Assembly (NCBI GenBank): GCA_963621995.1 | Contig: CAVFFZ010000009.1 | Span: 1-45,210 of the forward strand | Direction of reading: 5' to 3' | Source of the DNA: UMGS1663 sp963621995 | GTDB lineage: Bacteria > Bacillota > Clostridia > TANB77 > CAG-508 | Length of the DNA stretch: 45,210 bases | In this document: positions 16,033 through 25,495 of the stretch, piece after piece | Position numbering within the stretch: position 1 is the first letter of the stretch | Layout: every line of letters starts with the position of its first letter | The notes under the pieces: model-generated | What the model was told of the DNA's origin: nothing | Database searches by the model: none | The model's input: the letters and a program-made list of their open reading frames with translations, nothing else | Translations under genes and position numbers: made by a program

Positions 16033-17487
16033 TTATATGTTAGTATTAAAATAAAAATTTGAAATTCCTAGTGCTTGTGCCTTTTGGTTTATAAGTTCTT
16101 GTACTCTTTGTACTAAGCTTTTTACTAATACTTGTAGTTGTTCTGTTGGATAATCGTTTAATACAGCACAACTATTTCTATCTATTTTTACTATATCTGT
16201 AATACTTTCTTTGAAGGCTATTTCCTGCTCATAACTTAATACACAATTTTTATTATCTTCTTCATTAATAGTTACTTCACAATTTGTTTTTAAAATATCT
16301 TCTTCATTATCATTTACATTTTCTAAACAAACTTCAATTTCTTTTTTATTATTTATATTAATTAGGACACTTAAAGTTGATGTATTATTGTTACTTGTTT
16401 CTTCAGCTTTTATCTCTATTTTGTTATATTCCTCTGTAGCGCTCAAATTTTCTATTAATATATAGTAACTGTTCGTGTTGTTTTCTTTTTGACCATAAAT
16501 AGTATATTTAACCTCGTTTTTATATATTATTTCTGTTGTTACTACTTTTCCATTTTCAACATAAACAGTAATAATTATTCCTTCTTGTGCATTTGTACTT
16601 TCATTATTTATTTTATTTATCAAACTATCTATTTCTTGAACTAAGGTGTTTATTTGAGTATATTTTTCTTCTAAATTAAATGTTTTAGCTTTTGTTGTTA
16701 TTAAGTTTAATGTTATGCTATCTTCTTTTAATGCTTGTAATAGTTTTATTTCTATTTGTTTTAATTCAGAAGCACTTAACTCCAAGCGATATCCTGTAGT
16801 GTTATAAACCACTCCATCTTTGCTTATTGCAATATTTTTATTTTTTGCAAAGCTACTTTTTTCTATATTTTGTTCTAATACTGGCATATATGTTTCATAT
16901 ATATGTGATTTTTCATCTTCTGTTAAATTTAATATTTCACCTAAATTAAGTATTGATGCTACACTATTTGGAATATTACTTGTGTTTGTTATTCCTAATT
17001 TTTGAGCTAGTACTTTTAAATTTTGGTTTTCTACTCCAATAAATGCTGTTACTACTTCATCTGATTTTAGAGCATATATATTATCTGTGTTTGCATATTC
17101 TAATTTAAATAAGTCTTGATTATTGCTTTTTAATGTTCCTGTTCCATATGCTTTCTTCTCAGAATTATCTACTTTGGCTTCTATTTCAAATTTTATATTT
17201 TTTAATGCATTTTTTGTAGAATTATTTTTTTCATCTGTTTCATAACTTAAGTTTCCTACTAATGTAAAAGGTTCTTCTTTCATTCTATTAATATTACTTG
17301 TCATATTTGCATTCTGGGTATATTCTATTCCTTTTGCTGCTTGCTCTATATATTTAAAAAACAAACTTTGATTTGATTTAAATATATCTGTTTTTAAATA
17401 TAATATTGTTCCTCCTATTCCTAATATTAATAGTATTCCAATTACTATACTTGCAATTATAATTGCTCTTTTTCTTCCATAGTGCAT
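16033..17487 (-). CDS. Membrane-anchored extracytoplasmic protein of unknown function
   Basis: The protein has 484 residues. A basic start (MHYGRKR) precedes one hydrophobic helix (about 8-30), and the rest is a large hydrophilic, Asn/Glu/Lys-rich outside domain. It has alternating beta segments and a coiled region near INTLVQEIDSLINKIN. Pairs such as VYVENGKVVTTEIIY suggest lipoprotein-like beta-sandwich repeats, but no family can be named. The ribosome site AAAGGAGG is strong. It lies 55 bases after rlmB in the same direction and may be cotranscribed with lepA-rlmB. Confidence 0.7.
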   Translation of the reverse strand: MHYGRKRAIIIASIVIGILLILGIGGTILYLKTDIFKSNQSLFFKYIEQAAKGIEYTQNANMTSNINRMKEEPFTLVGNLSYETDEKNNSTKNALKNIKFEIEAKVDNSEKKAYGTGTLKSNNQDLFKLEYANTDNIYALKSDEVVTAFIGVENQNLKVLAQKLGITNTSNIPNSVASILNLGEILNLTEDEKSHIYETYMPVLEQNIEKSSFAKNKNIAISKDGVVYNTTGYRLELSASELKQIEIKLLQALKEDSITLNLITTKAKTFNLEEKYTQINTLVQEIDSLINKINNESTNAQEGIIITVYVENGKVVTTEIIYKNEVKYTIYGQKENNTNSYYILIENLSATEEYNKIEIKAEETSNNNTSTLSVLININNKKEIEVCLENVNDNEEDILKTNCEVTINEEDNKNCVLSYEQEIAFKESITDIVKIDRNSCAVLNDYPTEQLQVLVKSLVQRVQELINQKAQALGISNFYFNTNI

Positions 17488-17542
17488 TTATGTTTCCTCC
17501 TTTGATTTTTATTAAATTTTAACAACACAAAATGCTGGTTAT

Positions 17543-18397
17543 TTAATTTCTTTGTTTTACTGCTTCATATATAACTATTCCTGCTGATACTGAAGCATTT
17601 AAAGATGTTATTTTTCCTTTCATAGGAATTTTTACTATAAAGTCGCAATTTTCTTTTACAAGCCTACTCATTCCAAACCCTTCACTTCCAATTACTATTG
17701 CAAGTGGTCCTTTTAAATCTTGGTTATAGTAGTAAGTTTCTGTGTCCATATCTGTACCACAAATCCAAAGTCCTGTTTCTTTTAATTCTTTTATTGTTTC
17801 ATTTAAGTTGTTTACTCTTGCTATTTTCATATGTTCTACAGCTCCTGCAGACACTTTATTTACTGTAGCATTTACAGATGCGGCTCTTCTTTTAGGAATT
17901 ATTATTCCATGCACTCCAGCAGTTTCCGCTGTTCTTATTATTGCTCCTAAATTATGAACATCTTCTATTCCATCCAATATTACAACAAAAGGAGCTTCAT
18001 TCTTGTCTTTTGCCTCTTGTAATATATCTTCTACTTCTACATATTCATAAGGTGGTACAACTGCTATTACTCCTTGATAATTTTCTGTTGTTGCCATTTG
18101 CCTCATTTTGTTTTTATCTATGTAGCTTATTAACACTTTATTTTCTTTTGCTAATGCTATTATTTTATTTATTGAACCAGTTTTCTCACCAGATTCTATG
18201 TATATTTTGTTTATATCTTTTCCAGACTCTAGTAATTCTAAAACAGCATTTCTTCCTTCTACCTGCTCCTTTTGTGACGCTACTTCTGCATGTTTTATTT
18301 GTAATTTGCTTTCAGTTCGAACAGCTAAAAAGTCCTTTTGGTTACTCTGTTTCTTTTTTGGAATTCTTTGTTCATTGTATTTTTCGTTTTTTGACAT
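17543..18397 (-). CDS. rlmB: 23S rRNA (guanosine-2'-O)-methyltransferase RlmB, TrmH/SpoU family
   Basis: A 284-residue SPOUT methyltransferase that modifies a 23S rRNA guanosine ribose. An N-terminal basic extension of about 44 residues (KKKQSNQKD) precedes the substrate-binding domain starting VEGRNAVLELL. The SPOUT knot domain has motif 1 LDGIEDVHNLGAIIRTAE, motif 2 IVIGSEGFGMSRLV and motif 3 IPMKGKITSLNASVSAGI. Other TrmH-family enzymes with the same motifs modify tRNA, so the position is assigned by family similarity. It lies downstream of lepA. Confidence 0.88.
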   Translation of the reverse strand: MSKNEKYNEQRIPKKKQSNQKDFLAVRTESKLQIKHAEVASQKEQVEGRNAVLELLESGKDINKIYIESGEKTGSINKIIALAKENKVLISYIDKNKMRQMATTENYQGVIAVVPPYEYVEVEDILQEAKDKNEAPFVVILDGIEDVHNLGAIIRTAETAGVHGIIIPKRRAASVNATVNKVSAGAVEHMKIARVNNLNETIKELKETGLWICGTDMDTETYYYNQDLKGPLAIVIGSEGFGMSRLVKENCDFIVKIPMKGKITSLNASVSAGIVIYEAVKQRN

Positions 18398-18455
18398 TTT
18401 TCTACAAAATCCTTTCTTTTTCTTGCATTTTACACAATATAATAGTAATTATACT

Positions 18456-20267
18456 TTACTCTTCATCTAATTTTAATACAGATAAAAATGCTTCTTGTGG
18501 TATTTCTACATTACCTATTTGACGCATCTTCTTTTTACCTTTTTTCTGTTTTTCTAATAGTTTTTTCTTTCTTGTAATATCTCCACCATAGCATTTAGCT
18601 AGTACATCTTTTCTCATTGCTGAAATTGTTTCTCTTGCTATTATTTTTCCTCCAATTACTGCTTGAATTGGTATTGCAAATAATTGCCTTGGTATTGCTG
18701 TTTTTAGTTTTTCTATCATTTTTTTGCCACGTTCATAACTTGAATCTTTGTGTACTATAAATGACAATGCATCTACTCCCTCGCCATTAACCCAAATATC
18801 TAATTTTACTAATTCTGAACGTCTATAATCTTTTATTTCATAATCAAATGATGCATATCCTTTTGTTCTTGATTTTAATTGATCAAAGAAATCGTATATA
18901 ATTTCATTTAATGGCATTTCATATATTAAGTTTACCCTATTTTCATCCAAATATTTCATATCTATGTAATTCCCACGTCTGTTTTGGCAAATTTCCATTA
19001 TATTACCTACATATTCTTTTGGTGTTAAAATTTCTGCCGTAACAAATGGTTCTTCCATATATGATATTTCATTTGGAACTGGTAAATCTGATGGATTATA
19101 TAATTCTATCATTGTTCCATCTGTTTTATATACTTTGTATATAACTGATGGTGAAGTTGTAATTAGGCTTAAGTCAAATTCTCTTTCTAGTCTTTCTTCT
19201 ATTATTTCTAAATGAAGTAAACCTAAAAATCCACATCTAAACCCAAAGCCTAATGCGTTTGAAGTTTCTGCTTCATATTCTAATGCTGCATCATTTAATT
19301 TTAGTTTTTCTAATGCTACTTTTAAGTTTTCATAATCACTTCCATCCATTGGATATAGTCCACAATATACCATTGGATTTACCTTTTTATACCCAGGAAG
19401 TGGCTCTTCTGCTGGGCTAGTTTTCAAAGTTATTGTATCACCAACTCTAATGTCTGATAGATTTTTGATACTTGCTGCAATATAACCTACTTCGCCTGCT
19501 TCTAAGTATTCACATGGTTCATATGTCCCTGGTTCAAAATGTCCTACCTCTGTTACTGTAAATGTCTTTTTAGCTGCCATAAGCATTATTTCGTCTCCTA
19601 CTTTTACTGTTCCATCTTTTACTCTAACATATGCTATTGCTCCTTTGTAGTCATTGTACAAAGAATCAAATATTAAACATTTTAAAGCTTTATTTTTGTC
19701 TCCTATAGGTGCTGGTAAATCTGTTACAATTCTTTCTAAAACTTGTTCTACATTTAGTCCAGACTTTGCTGAAATACAAGGTGCATCCATTGCTGGAATT
19801 CCTATAATATCTTCTATTTCTTTTTTCACTTCGTCCGGTCTTGCATTTGGTAAATCTATTTTATTTATTACTGGTAAAATCTCTAGGTTATTGTCTATTG
19901 CTAAATATACATTTGCAAGTGTTTGTGCTTCTACTCCTTGGCTTGCATCTACTATAAGTACTGCACCATCACATGCTGCTAGACTTTTGGATACTTCATA
20001 GTTGAAGTCTACGTGGCCAGGTGTATCTATTAAATTTAACTCATATTCATTTCCGTCTTTAGCTTTGTATTTCATACGTACTGCTTGAGATTTAATAGTT
20101 ATTCCACGTTCCTTTTCTATGTCCATATTATCTAACACTTGTGCTTCCATTTCACGTTTTGAAAGAACGCCCGTCATTTCTATTAATCTATCTGCTAAAG
20201 TTGATTTTCCATGATCTATATGTGCAATTATACTAAAATTTCTAATGTATTTTTTTCTATCTTTCAA
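18456..20267 (-). CDS. lepA: Elongation factor 4 (LepA), ribosome-associated GTPase
   Basis: A 603-residue translational GTPase of normal length. G1 is AHIDHGKSTLADRL, G2 ERGITIKSQ, G3 DTPGHVDF and G4 NKIDLPNA. The LepA-specific C-terminal domain includes GGDITRKKKLLEKQKKGKKK. It acts on stalled or pre-translocation ribosomes and in 30S maturation. The start codon is TTG (20265-20267), with AGGAGAG five bases upstream; no ATG is better placed. It is followed by rlmB after 58 bases. Confidence 0.97.
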   Translation of the reverse strand: MKDRKKYIRNFSIIAHIDHGKSTLADRLIEMTGVLSKREMEAQVLDNMDIEKERGITIKSQAVRMKYKAKDGNEYELNLIDTPGHVDFNYEVSKSLAACDGAVLIVDASQGVEAQTLANVYLAIDNNLEILPVINKIDLPNARPDEVKKEIEDIIGIPAMDAPCISAKSGLNVEQVLERIVTDLPAPIGDKNKALKCLIFDSLYNDYKGAIAYVRVKDGTVKVGDEIMLMAAKKTFTVTEVGHFEPGTYEPCEYLEAGEVGYIAASIKNLSDIRVGDTITLKTSPAEEPLPGYKKVNPMVYCGLYPMDGSDYENLKVALEKLKLNDAALEYEAETSNALGFGFRCGFLGLLHLEIIEERLEREFDLSLITTSPSVIYKVYKTDGTMIELYNPSDLPVPNEISYMEEPFVTAEILTPKEYVGNIMEICQNRRGNYIDMKYLDENRVNLIYEMPLNEIIYDFFDQLKSRTKGYASFDYEIKDYRRSELVKLDIWVNGEGVDALSFIVHKDSSYERGKKMIEKLKTAIPRQLFAIPIQAVIGGKIIARETISAMRKDVLAKCYGGDITRKKKLLEKQKKGKKKMRQIGNVEIPQEAFLSVLKLDEE

Positions 20268-20330
20268 TTTTTCTCTCCTAATCTTTTATTATTGTTAAGT
20301 ATTTTATCATATTCCTTGTTTAAAATCAAT

Positions 20331-20371
20331 AAAAAGAGAACCTTATAATTTACTAAATAAAGTTCTCTTTT
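20331..20371 (-). terminator. Intrinsic terminator upstream of lepA
   Basis: Arms AAAAAGAGAAC (20331-20341) and GTTCTCTTTT (20362-20371) with an AT-rich loop; a T-run follows on the minus strand. It closes the dxs-ylmH unit before lepA. Confidence 0.8.
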
Positions 20372-20501
20372 ATTTTGCTATGGTATAAGATGCTATACCA
20401 TCAAATACTTTTGGTAAATTTTGAATATACCTTGTTCCTCCACATAATGGACATGCTTTCATTATATTGGATATATCGTTTTTTATCAATTCTTGGAGCA
20501 T
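20370..20501 (-). CDS. Possible 43-residue protein with a CPLCGG knuckle
   Basis: This minus-strand frame starts four bases after the ylmH stop and ends at the terminator stem. It reads MLQELIKNDISNIMK, then ACPLCGGTRYIQ and a hydrophobic tail FDGIASYTIAK. The single CxxC with two Gly resembles half of a zinc ribbon. The ribosome site is weak, so it would depend on coupling to ylmH. It could be a real small protein or the remnant of a longer zinc-ribbon protein. Confidence 0.4.
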   Translation of the reverse strand: MLQELIKNDISNIMKACPLCGGTRYIQNLPKVFDGIASYTIAK

Positions 20502-20505
20502 TTTT

Positions 20506-21300
20506 TTATTTTTCTATTTCAACCATTATTCTACCTTTTCTAGTATTTCCTAAAACTTGTTTTATTTCAAACCTACCTTTTCCCCTTATTGTTATTTTGT
20601 CACCTTCTTTTATTTGCTTTGTAGGTTTCGTTATTACTTCATAATTTACAAAAACTCTTTCTTGTTCTAATAATTCATTTGCTTTATTTCTAGAACATTT
20701 TGCAAGTTCTCCCACTATATTATCTATTCTCATAGAAGAAACTGTTATCGTCATTTTCTCTTTTTGTATTACAGCTTTTCTTAATTCTTCTAATTTAATT
20801 TCTTCAATTTCTGATTTTTGAAATCTAGTGAGTTGTGGAAGATTTGTAATAAGAAATTTTAATATATCTTCTTTTATTATGATATCTGCACCATCTTCGT
20901 TTACTACTATATCTCCTATTTTTTCTCTTTTTAGTCCTAGCTTCATTAATGCACCTAAATAGTTTTTATGAGTATATTTTCCTTTATTTTCATTTGGAAG
21001 TGTAATACGAATTACTTTTATATATTCATTAAAATTTATATTTTGTATTAAATCTTTTAATTTTTCCGGATAAAATACTGCTAATACTCTTTCTGCTTCT
21101 TCAAATCCACCATAAAATTTATAGTTTTTGACCTTTTGTCTATTTAAAAAATTATAAATTAATTGTTTTTGCCCTAAGTCTAAAAAATTTGTTACTTGTA
21201 TTTTATTTCTAGTCTCACAAAAATTAATCTTATCCATTACTTTAGATAAGATTAATTTTTCATCTTCTTTTTTGCATTTGTTTAAAACATTTCTATCCAT
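20506..21300 (-). CDS. ylmH: YlmH-family S4-domain RNA-binding protein
   Basis: The protein has 264 residues. The N-terminal YlmH domain includes FLDLGQKQLIYNFL and YGGFEEAERVLAVFYP. The central part has GALMKLGLKREKIGDIVV, and the C-terminal S4 domain runs from about residue 185 (ISSMRIDN-type start through GRFEIKQVLG). In Bacillus YlmH binds the ribosome and tRNA, and it has been linked to ribosome-quality-control tailing alongside RqcP. It follows dxs by six bases and is translationally close to it. Confidence 0.88.
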   Translation of the reverse strand: MDRNVLNKCKKEDEKLILSKVMDKINFCETRNKIQVTNFLDLGQKQLIYNFLNRQKVKNYKFYGGFEEAERVLAVFYPEKLKDLIQNINFNEYIKVIRITLPNENKGKYTHKNYLGALMKLGLKREKIGDIVVNEDGADIIIKEDILKFLITNLPQLTRFQKSEIEEIKLEELRKAVIQKEKMTITVSSMRIDNIVGELAKCSRNKANELLEQERVFVNYEVITKPTKQIKEGDKITIRGKGRFEIKQVLGNTRKGRIMVEIEK

Positions 21301-21306
21301 AATTTT

Positions 21307-23163
21307 TTAAATTTCCTTTGCTATGCTTTTTGCATCTAGTTTATACATTTCTTCTAGTTCTTCTACTTTGCCATGTTCTATAAATGTGTCTGGTAATCCA
21401 AATGCTTTAAATTGTATGTTATCTTCTTTGTTCTTGCTTATTAATTCTTCCACTTTTGAAGCTAATCCGCCTATTATTGTATTGTCTTCTAAAGTTATTA
21501 TATTTTTTGTTTTTTTCATAGAATTTATTATAGTTTGTTCATCAAATGGCTTTAAAAATCTAGCATTTATTACTTCTGCTGTTTTTCCTTCTTTTTCTAA
21601 TTTTTCTTTTACTTCAAAAGCTTTTGCTACCATTTTACCAATTGCAACTATTGTTATATCTTCCCCTTGTGTTAAAATTTCTGATTTTCCTAGTTCTATT
21701 TTTTCTTGCTTATCAAATTTTATTTTTTTGTTTTCTGTACCACGTGGGTAACGTATAACAACTGGTGCTTTTAAACTTATTGCAAATTCAAGCATTTCTT
21801 CTAATTCTTTAAAATTTTTTGGTGCCATTATAGTAATGTTTGGTATTAAATTAAAGAATGACAAATCAAACATTCCCTGGTGTGTTTCTCCATCTTGTCC
21901 TACTAAACCAGCTCTATCCACACACATTATAACTGGTAAATTTTGCATACATACATCATGTATTACTTGGTCAAATGCTCTTTGATAAAAAGATGAATAT
22001 ATTGGCACAACTGGCATTAACCCTTCCTTTGCCATTCCAGCTGCCATACATACAGCATGTTGTTCTGCTATACCTACATCAAAAAATCTTTTTGGATATT
22101 TTTTTTTAAATCCTTTAAGTCCTGTTCCATCTGCCATAGCTGCTGTAATTGCTACTATTTTTTCATTTTTTTCAGCAAGTTCTACTAATTTATCTCCAAA
22201 TACTTGTGAATAATCTTTTTCTTTAGTTTTAATAAGTTTTCCTGTTTCTTTATTAAAACTTTCTATTGCGTGGAAAGAGCCTGGATTTTCTTCTGCTGGT
22301 TTATAGCCTTTTCCCTTTTTAGTAATAATATGTACTACTACTGGCTCTTTTTCTTTTTTTGCTAAGTTTAAAATCCACTCTACCCTTTCTATATCATGTC
22401 CATCTACTGGTCCTAAATATTTGAATCCTAAATCTTCAAAAAACATATTTGGTATCATTAGTTGTTTTATACTATATTTTATTCTTCTTGCTATATGTAT
22501 TACAAATGGACCAAATTTAGGTACTTTCTCTAATAATTTTCTAATGCAATTATTAGATTTTTTATAGACTTTTTTTGTTCTAATTCTTGTTAAAAATCTA
22601 GAAATTCCACCTACATTTTTAGATATACTCATTTCATTGTCATTTAAAATTACTATTAATCTTGTTTTACTATTTCCAGCATCATCTAGTGCTTCTAAAG
22701 CCATTCCTCCTGTTAATGCTCCGTCTCCAATAACTGCTATAACATGATTTTCTTTATTATACAGATCTCTTGCTCTTGCCATTCCAAGTGCTGCTGAAAT
22801 AGAAGTACTACTATGACCTGTATTAAAGTTGTCATAGATAGATTCTTTTGTTTTTGGAAAACCTGCTATCCCATTCAAGTTTCTTAAAGTGTTCATTTCT
22901 TTCCTTCTACCTGTAAGCATTTTATGTACATAATTTTGATGCCCTACATCCCATACTATTTTGTCTTTTGGTAAATCAAACACACTATGAAGTGCAATAG
23001 TTAATTCTACTACACCTAAATTTGAAGCTAAATGTCCACCTGTTTTTGAAACAGTTTCTACCATTTCTTCTCTTATTTCTTCAGCAAGTTGTATTTTTTC
23101 TTTCTCTGTTAATCTTTTTGTATCTTTTGGATTATCTATTCTATCCAAAATTTTTTCCATCAT
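21307..23163 (-). CDS. dxs: 1-deoxy-D-xylulose-5-phosphate synthase
   Basis: A 618-residue thiamine-diphosphate enzyme that condenses pyruvate and glyceraldehyde 3-phosphate, the first step of the MEP isoprenoid pathway. The cofactor motif is GDGALTGGMALEAL...LNDNEMSIS. The substrate region has GHQNYVHKMLTGR and TGHSSTSIS. The pyrimidine domain holds GIAEQHAVCMAAGMA and VDRAGLVGQDGETHQG, and the C-terminal transketolase domain is complete. The length is normal. It sits between a polyprenol/diacylglycerol-kinase-like gene and ylmH, with small gaps. Confidence 0.97.
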   Translation of the reverse strand: MMEKILDRIDNPKDTKRLTEKEKIQLAEEIREEMVETVSKTGGHLASNLGVVELTIALHSVFDLPKDKIVWDVGHQNYVHKMLTGRRKEMNTLRNLNGIAGFPKTKESIYDNFNTGHSSTSISAALGMARARDLYNKENHVIAVIGDGALTGGMALEALDDAGNSKTRLIVILNDNEMSISKNVGGISRFLTRIRTKKVYKKSNNCIRKLLEKVPKFGPFVIHIARRIKYSIKQLMIPNMFFEDLGFKYLGPVDGHDIERVEWILNLAKKEKEPVVVHIITKKGKGYKPAEENPGSFHAIESFNKETGKLIKTKEKDYSQVFGDKLVELAEKNEKIVAITAAMADGTGLKGFKKKYPKRFFDVGIAEQHAVCMAAGMAKEGLMPVVPIYSSFYQRAFDQVIHDVCMQNLPVIMCVDRAGLVGQDGETHQGMFDLSFFNLIPNITIMAPKNFKELEEMLEFAISLKAPVVIRYPRGTENKKIKFDKQEKIELGKSEILTQGEDITIVAIGKMVAKAFEVKEKLEKEGKTAEVINARFLKPFDEQTIINSMKKTKNIITLEDNTIIGGLASKVEELISKNKEDNIQFKAFGLPDTFIEHGKVEELEEMYKLDAKSIAKEI

Positions 23164-23205
23164 TTTTTACTCCCCCATTATAAAACTGCCTTTTATAATT
23201 TCCTA

Positions 23206-23859
23206 TTAAATTGCCATAGTTGTTAGTAATAAGCAAGCAAATATTGGAACTGTTATATTATCTGTTCCCTTTACTGAAACTGCTTCCAATATGGTTACGC
23301 TTACTGCTAATAATATTGATTTTAATAACCACAATGGTGTTTGTATACTACATAAGAATATTGCTACTATAAAAAATGATATAAATAGCATTGTTGCTGA
23401 GCCTGCAATTGTTTTCTTTGTTTTTCCTATTTTGTAAGGCATGCTTTTTACACTTCTTCCTATAATTGCTGCTAATCCATCTCCATAACCCATTATTAAA
23501 ATAGAGCATAATCCTATTTCTGGTCTTTTTATAATTCCAAAAGTAAATATTGCTATTAAAAATAATGAAAGTGCATAATATACTGTTCCTAATCCATCTT
23601 TTTCTTTTGCATCTCTTTCCATTACTTTTATTAAATCTTTTTTATAAGATATATAATTTATTATAACAAAGCTAAGTGGTACAATACTTGCCCAAATAAC
23701 ATTATCAAAAAAATACATGGCTAAAAACCACCAGTTAGACAACATTATATGGATGAATTTTCTACTTGCTTCTTTTCCTGCCTTTTCAAAGAATTTTGCC
23801 GCTACTATAATAATAGCTATAAATACGTAAGATAATACTATTCCTATTATGTTTTTCAT
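23206..23859 (-). CDS. SEC59/DGK1/VTE5-family lipid kinase (probable CTP-dependent polyprenol or diacylglycerol kinase)
   Basis: This 217-residue integral membrane protein has about six helices. The conserved ASRKFIHIMLSNWW appears at residues 33-46. GYGDGLAAIIGRS comes in the middle and KTKKTIAGSATM after it, matching the DGDG-like and KT-x-GS motifs of this kinase/cytidylyltransferase superfamily. Relatives phosphorylate dolichol, phytol, farnesol or diacylglycerol. The neighbouring dxs suggests an isoprenoid alcohol substrate (inference). It is often annotated as phosphatidate cytidylyltransferase, but it lacks that family's signature. Confidence 0.8.
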   Translation of the reverse strand: MKNIIGIVLSYVFIAIIIVAAKFFEKAGKEASRKFIHIMLSNWWFLAMYFFDNVIWASIVPLSFVIINYISYKKDLIKVMERDAKEKDGLGTVYYALSLFLIAIFTFGIIKRPEIGLCSILIMGYGDGLAAIIGRSVKSMPYKIGKTKKTIAGSATMLFISFFIVAIFLCSIQTPLWLLKSILLAVSVTILEAVSVKGTDNITVPIFACLLLTTMAI

Positions 23860-23959
23860 AATTTATTTTCCTTCTTAATTTTTTTGTTTCTACATAATAT
23901 CATATTTATTTATTTTTTTCTACTAAATATTACAATTTTATTTCATTTTCATTATTTTG

Positions 23960-23988
23960 TTGAAAATAAGATTACCTTATATTATAAT
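23960..23988 (+). promoter_or_regulatory. Promoter of the VWA surface protein gene
   Basis: TTGAAA (23960-23965), a 17-base spacer and TATAAT (23983-23988), 40 bases before the start codon. Confidence 0.75.
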
Positions 23989-24027
23989 ATAAACGATAGA
24001 TAATATAATAAAGGAAGGGATTATTTT

Positions 24028-25428
24028 ATGTTAAAGACAAAGAAAAAATTTATTTTTGCTATAACAGCTATACTTTTATTAATTTCTACTACTTGTTTAG
24101 CTGCAACTACTAGTTCAGAAAAAGCTAAATTTGAAATCGTAGAAAATAATATTTGTACTATTAATATTAATGATATAGCTAAATTTGAAAAGAAAATTAC
24201 ATCTTATGATTTAGAAAAGAAAGAATTAACAATTCAACTAAAAGTTACTAATACTGCAGAACCTATATTCAATAAACCAACTGAAATTACTTTTGTTATT
24301 GATAACTCTTTAAGTATGAAAGATGCTGTTGGAACTTCTACTAGATTTGATGTAATAACAGATTCTGCTAAAACATTAGCAACAAAACTTATGGAAAATG
24401 AAAATGTAAAAATTGGTATTACAACTTTCTCTACTGGAGATGAAGAAGGAACTCTTACAGATGCAAAATTAAGATTAAAACCAAGTGCTGACAAAGATAC
24501 TGTTTTATCTACTATAGATTCTATAAAAGTTGCTGAATTCGGACCTAGAACAAATATTGAAGCTGGTTTAACTATAGCTAATCAAAACTTTACAGAAGAT
24601 TGTGAATGTAAATATATTGTTTTATTAACAGATGGTGTTCCAAATACTGCTGTTGGTGGACCTACATTAACATATTCTGGAGAAACTGCTACTAAAACAA
24701 TTGCTAAATTAAAAGAACTAGATAAAGCTGGTGTTAAAATCTTCTCTGTTATGACTGGTGTTCCAGATGTTGAAGAACCAACTACTGGAATTACTTACAA
24801 AGCTCTAGCAGAAGAGATATTTGGTACAACTGCAGAACCTACTGTTGGAAAATTCTATTACATTCCTGATAGTAAAATTGAAGAAACAATTTGTACTACA
24901 ATTTTAAATAACTTTGAAGATACATCTACAAATACTTTAACAAATTTAAAAATTCATGATTATTTTCCACAAGAAATTGTAGATAACTTTGATTTTTCAT
25001 ATGTTACAGAGCCTACTAAAGGAACAATTTCGCCAACTATAGATTTACAAAATAATTTAATTACTTGGACTATTGATAAATTAGAACCACAAGATACAGC
25101 CACTGTTTCTTATAAATTAAAAGTTAAAGATAACATAGATTCTAAAATTCTTAATGTTATACTAAATACTAATAAAAAAGTTGAAATTACTGCAAATGAA
25201 ATTAAAACAGACGATGGGACAAATGTTTTGGTATCGGAAGTTACTCCTAAAGTTAGACTAACACAAGAGACAGCTACAGTTACACCAACACCAGATACAA
25301 CTACAGCAACTACACCAATACCTCAAACAGGTGAAGTTAATACTTTATATGTATTTATTGGAATTATACTAGTTGCCGTTATTGCTTTAGTAATTAGATT
25401 CTATATTATAAATAGAGATGTAAAATAA
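24028..25428 (+). CDS. Cell-wall anchored VWA-domain protein with IPQTG sorting signal
   Basis: A 466-residue secreted protein. A signal peptide (1-26, ending CLAA) precedes a von Willebrand A domain (about 85-300) with the MIDAS motif DNSLS (Asp92, Ser94, Ser96) and the LLTDGVP Asp. A beta domain (about 305-415) resembles the conserved-repeat/DUF11-type segment (LKIHDYFPQEIVDNFDF). A Thr/Pro-rich stalk and IPQTGE (431-436), a hydrophobic helix and a basic tail follow, so sortase anchoring is expected. The motif has Ile for Leu. It resembles pilus-tip or adhesin subunits. It is a single gene with its own promoter and terminator, and no sortase is nearby. Confidence 0.88.
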   Translation: MLKTKKKFIFAITAILLLISTTCLAATTSSEKAKFEIVENNICTININDIAKFEKKITSYDLEKKELTIQLKVTNTAEPIFNKPTEITFVIDNSLSMKDAVGTSTRFDVITDSAKTLATKLMENENVKIGITTFSTGDEEGTLTDAKLRLKPSADKDTVLSTIDSIKVAEFGPRTNIEAGLTIANQNFTEDCECKYIVLLTDGVPNTAVGGPTLTYSGETATKTIAKLKELDKAGVKIFSVMTGVPDVEEPTTGITYKALAEEIFGTTAEPTVGKFYYIPDSKIEETICTTILNNFEDTSTNTLTNLKIHDYFPQEIVDNFDFSYVTEPTKGTISPTIDLQNNLITWTIDKLEPQDTATVSYKLKVKDNIDSKILNVILNTNKKVEITANEIKTDDGTNVLVSEVTPKVRLTQETATVTPTPDTTTATTPIPQTGEVNTLYVFIGIILVAVIALVIRFYIINRDVK

Positions 25429-25443
25429 TTAAATGAATAAAAT

Positions 25444-25476
25444 AAAAACATATCAATGTTTAATCGATATGTTTTT
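25444..25476 (+). terminator. Intrinsic terminator of the VWA gene
   Basis: 11-bp arms AAAAACATATC and GATATGTTTTT with an 11-base loop, followed by T-rich sequence. Confidence 0.85.
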
Positions 25477-25495
25477 ATTTTATCTAAAATTATAT

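Noticed and set aside
17941..18522. Long plus-strand frame (193 codons) rich in Leu/Phe
   Set aside because: It lies antisense to rlmB and lepA and has the composition expected from the reverse strand of Lys/Glu-rich genes.
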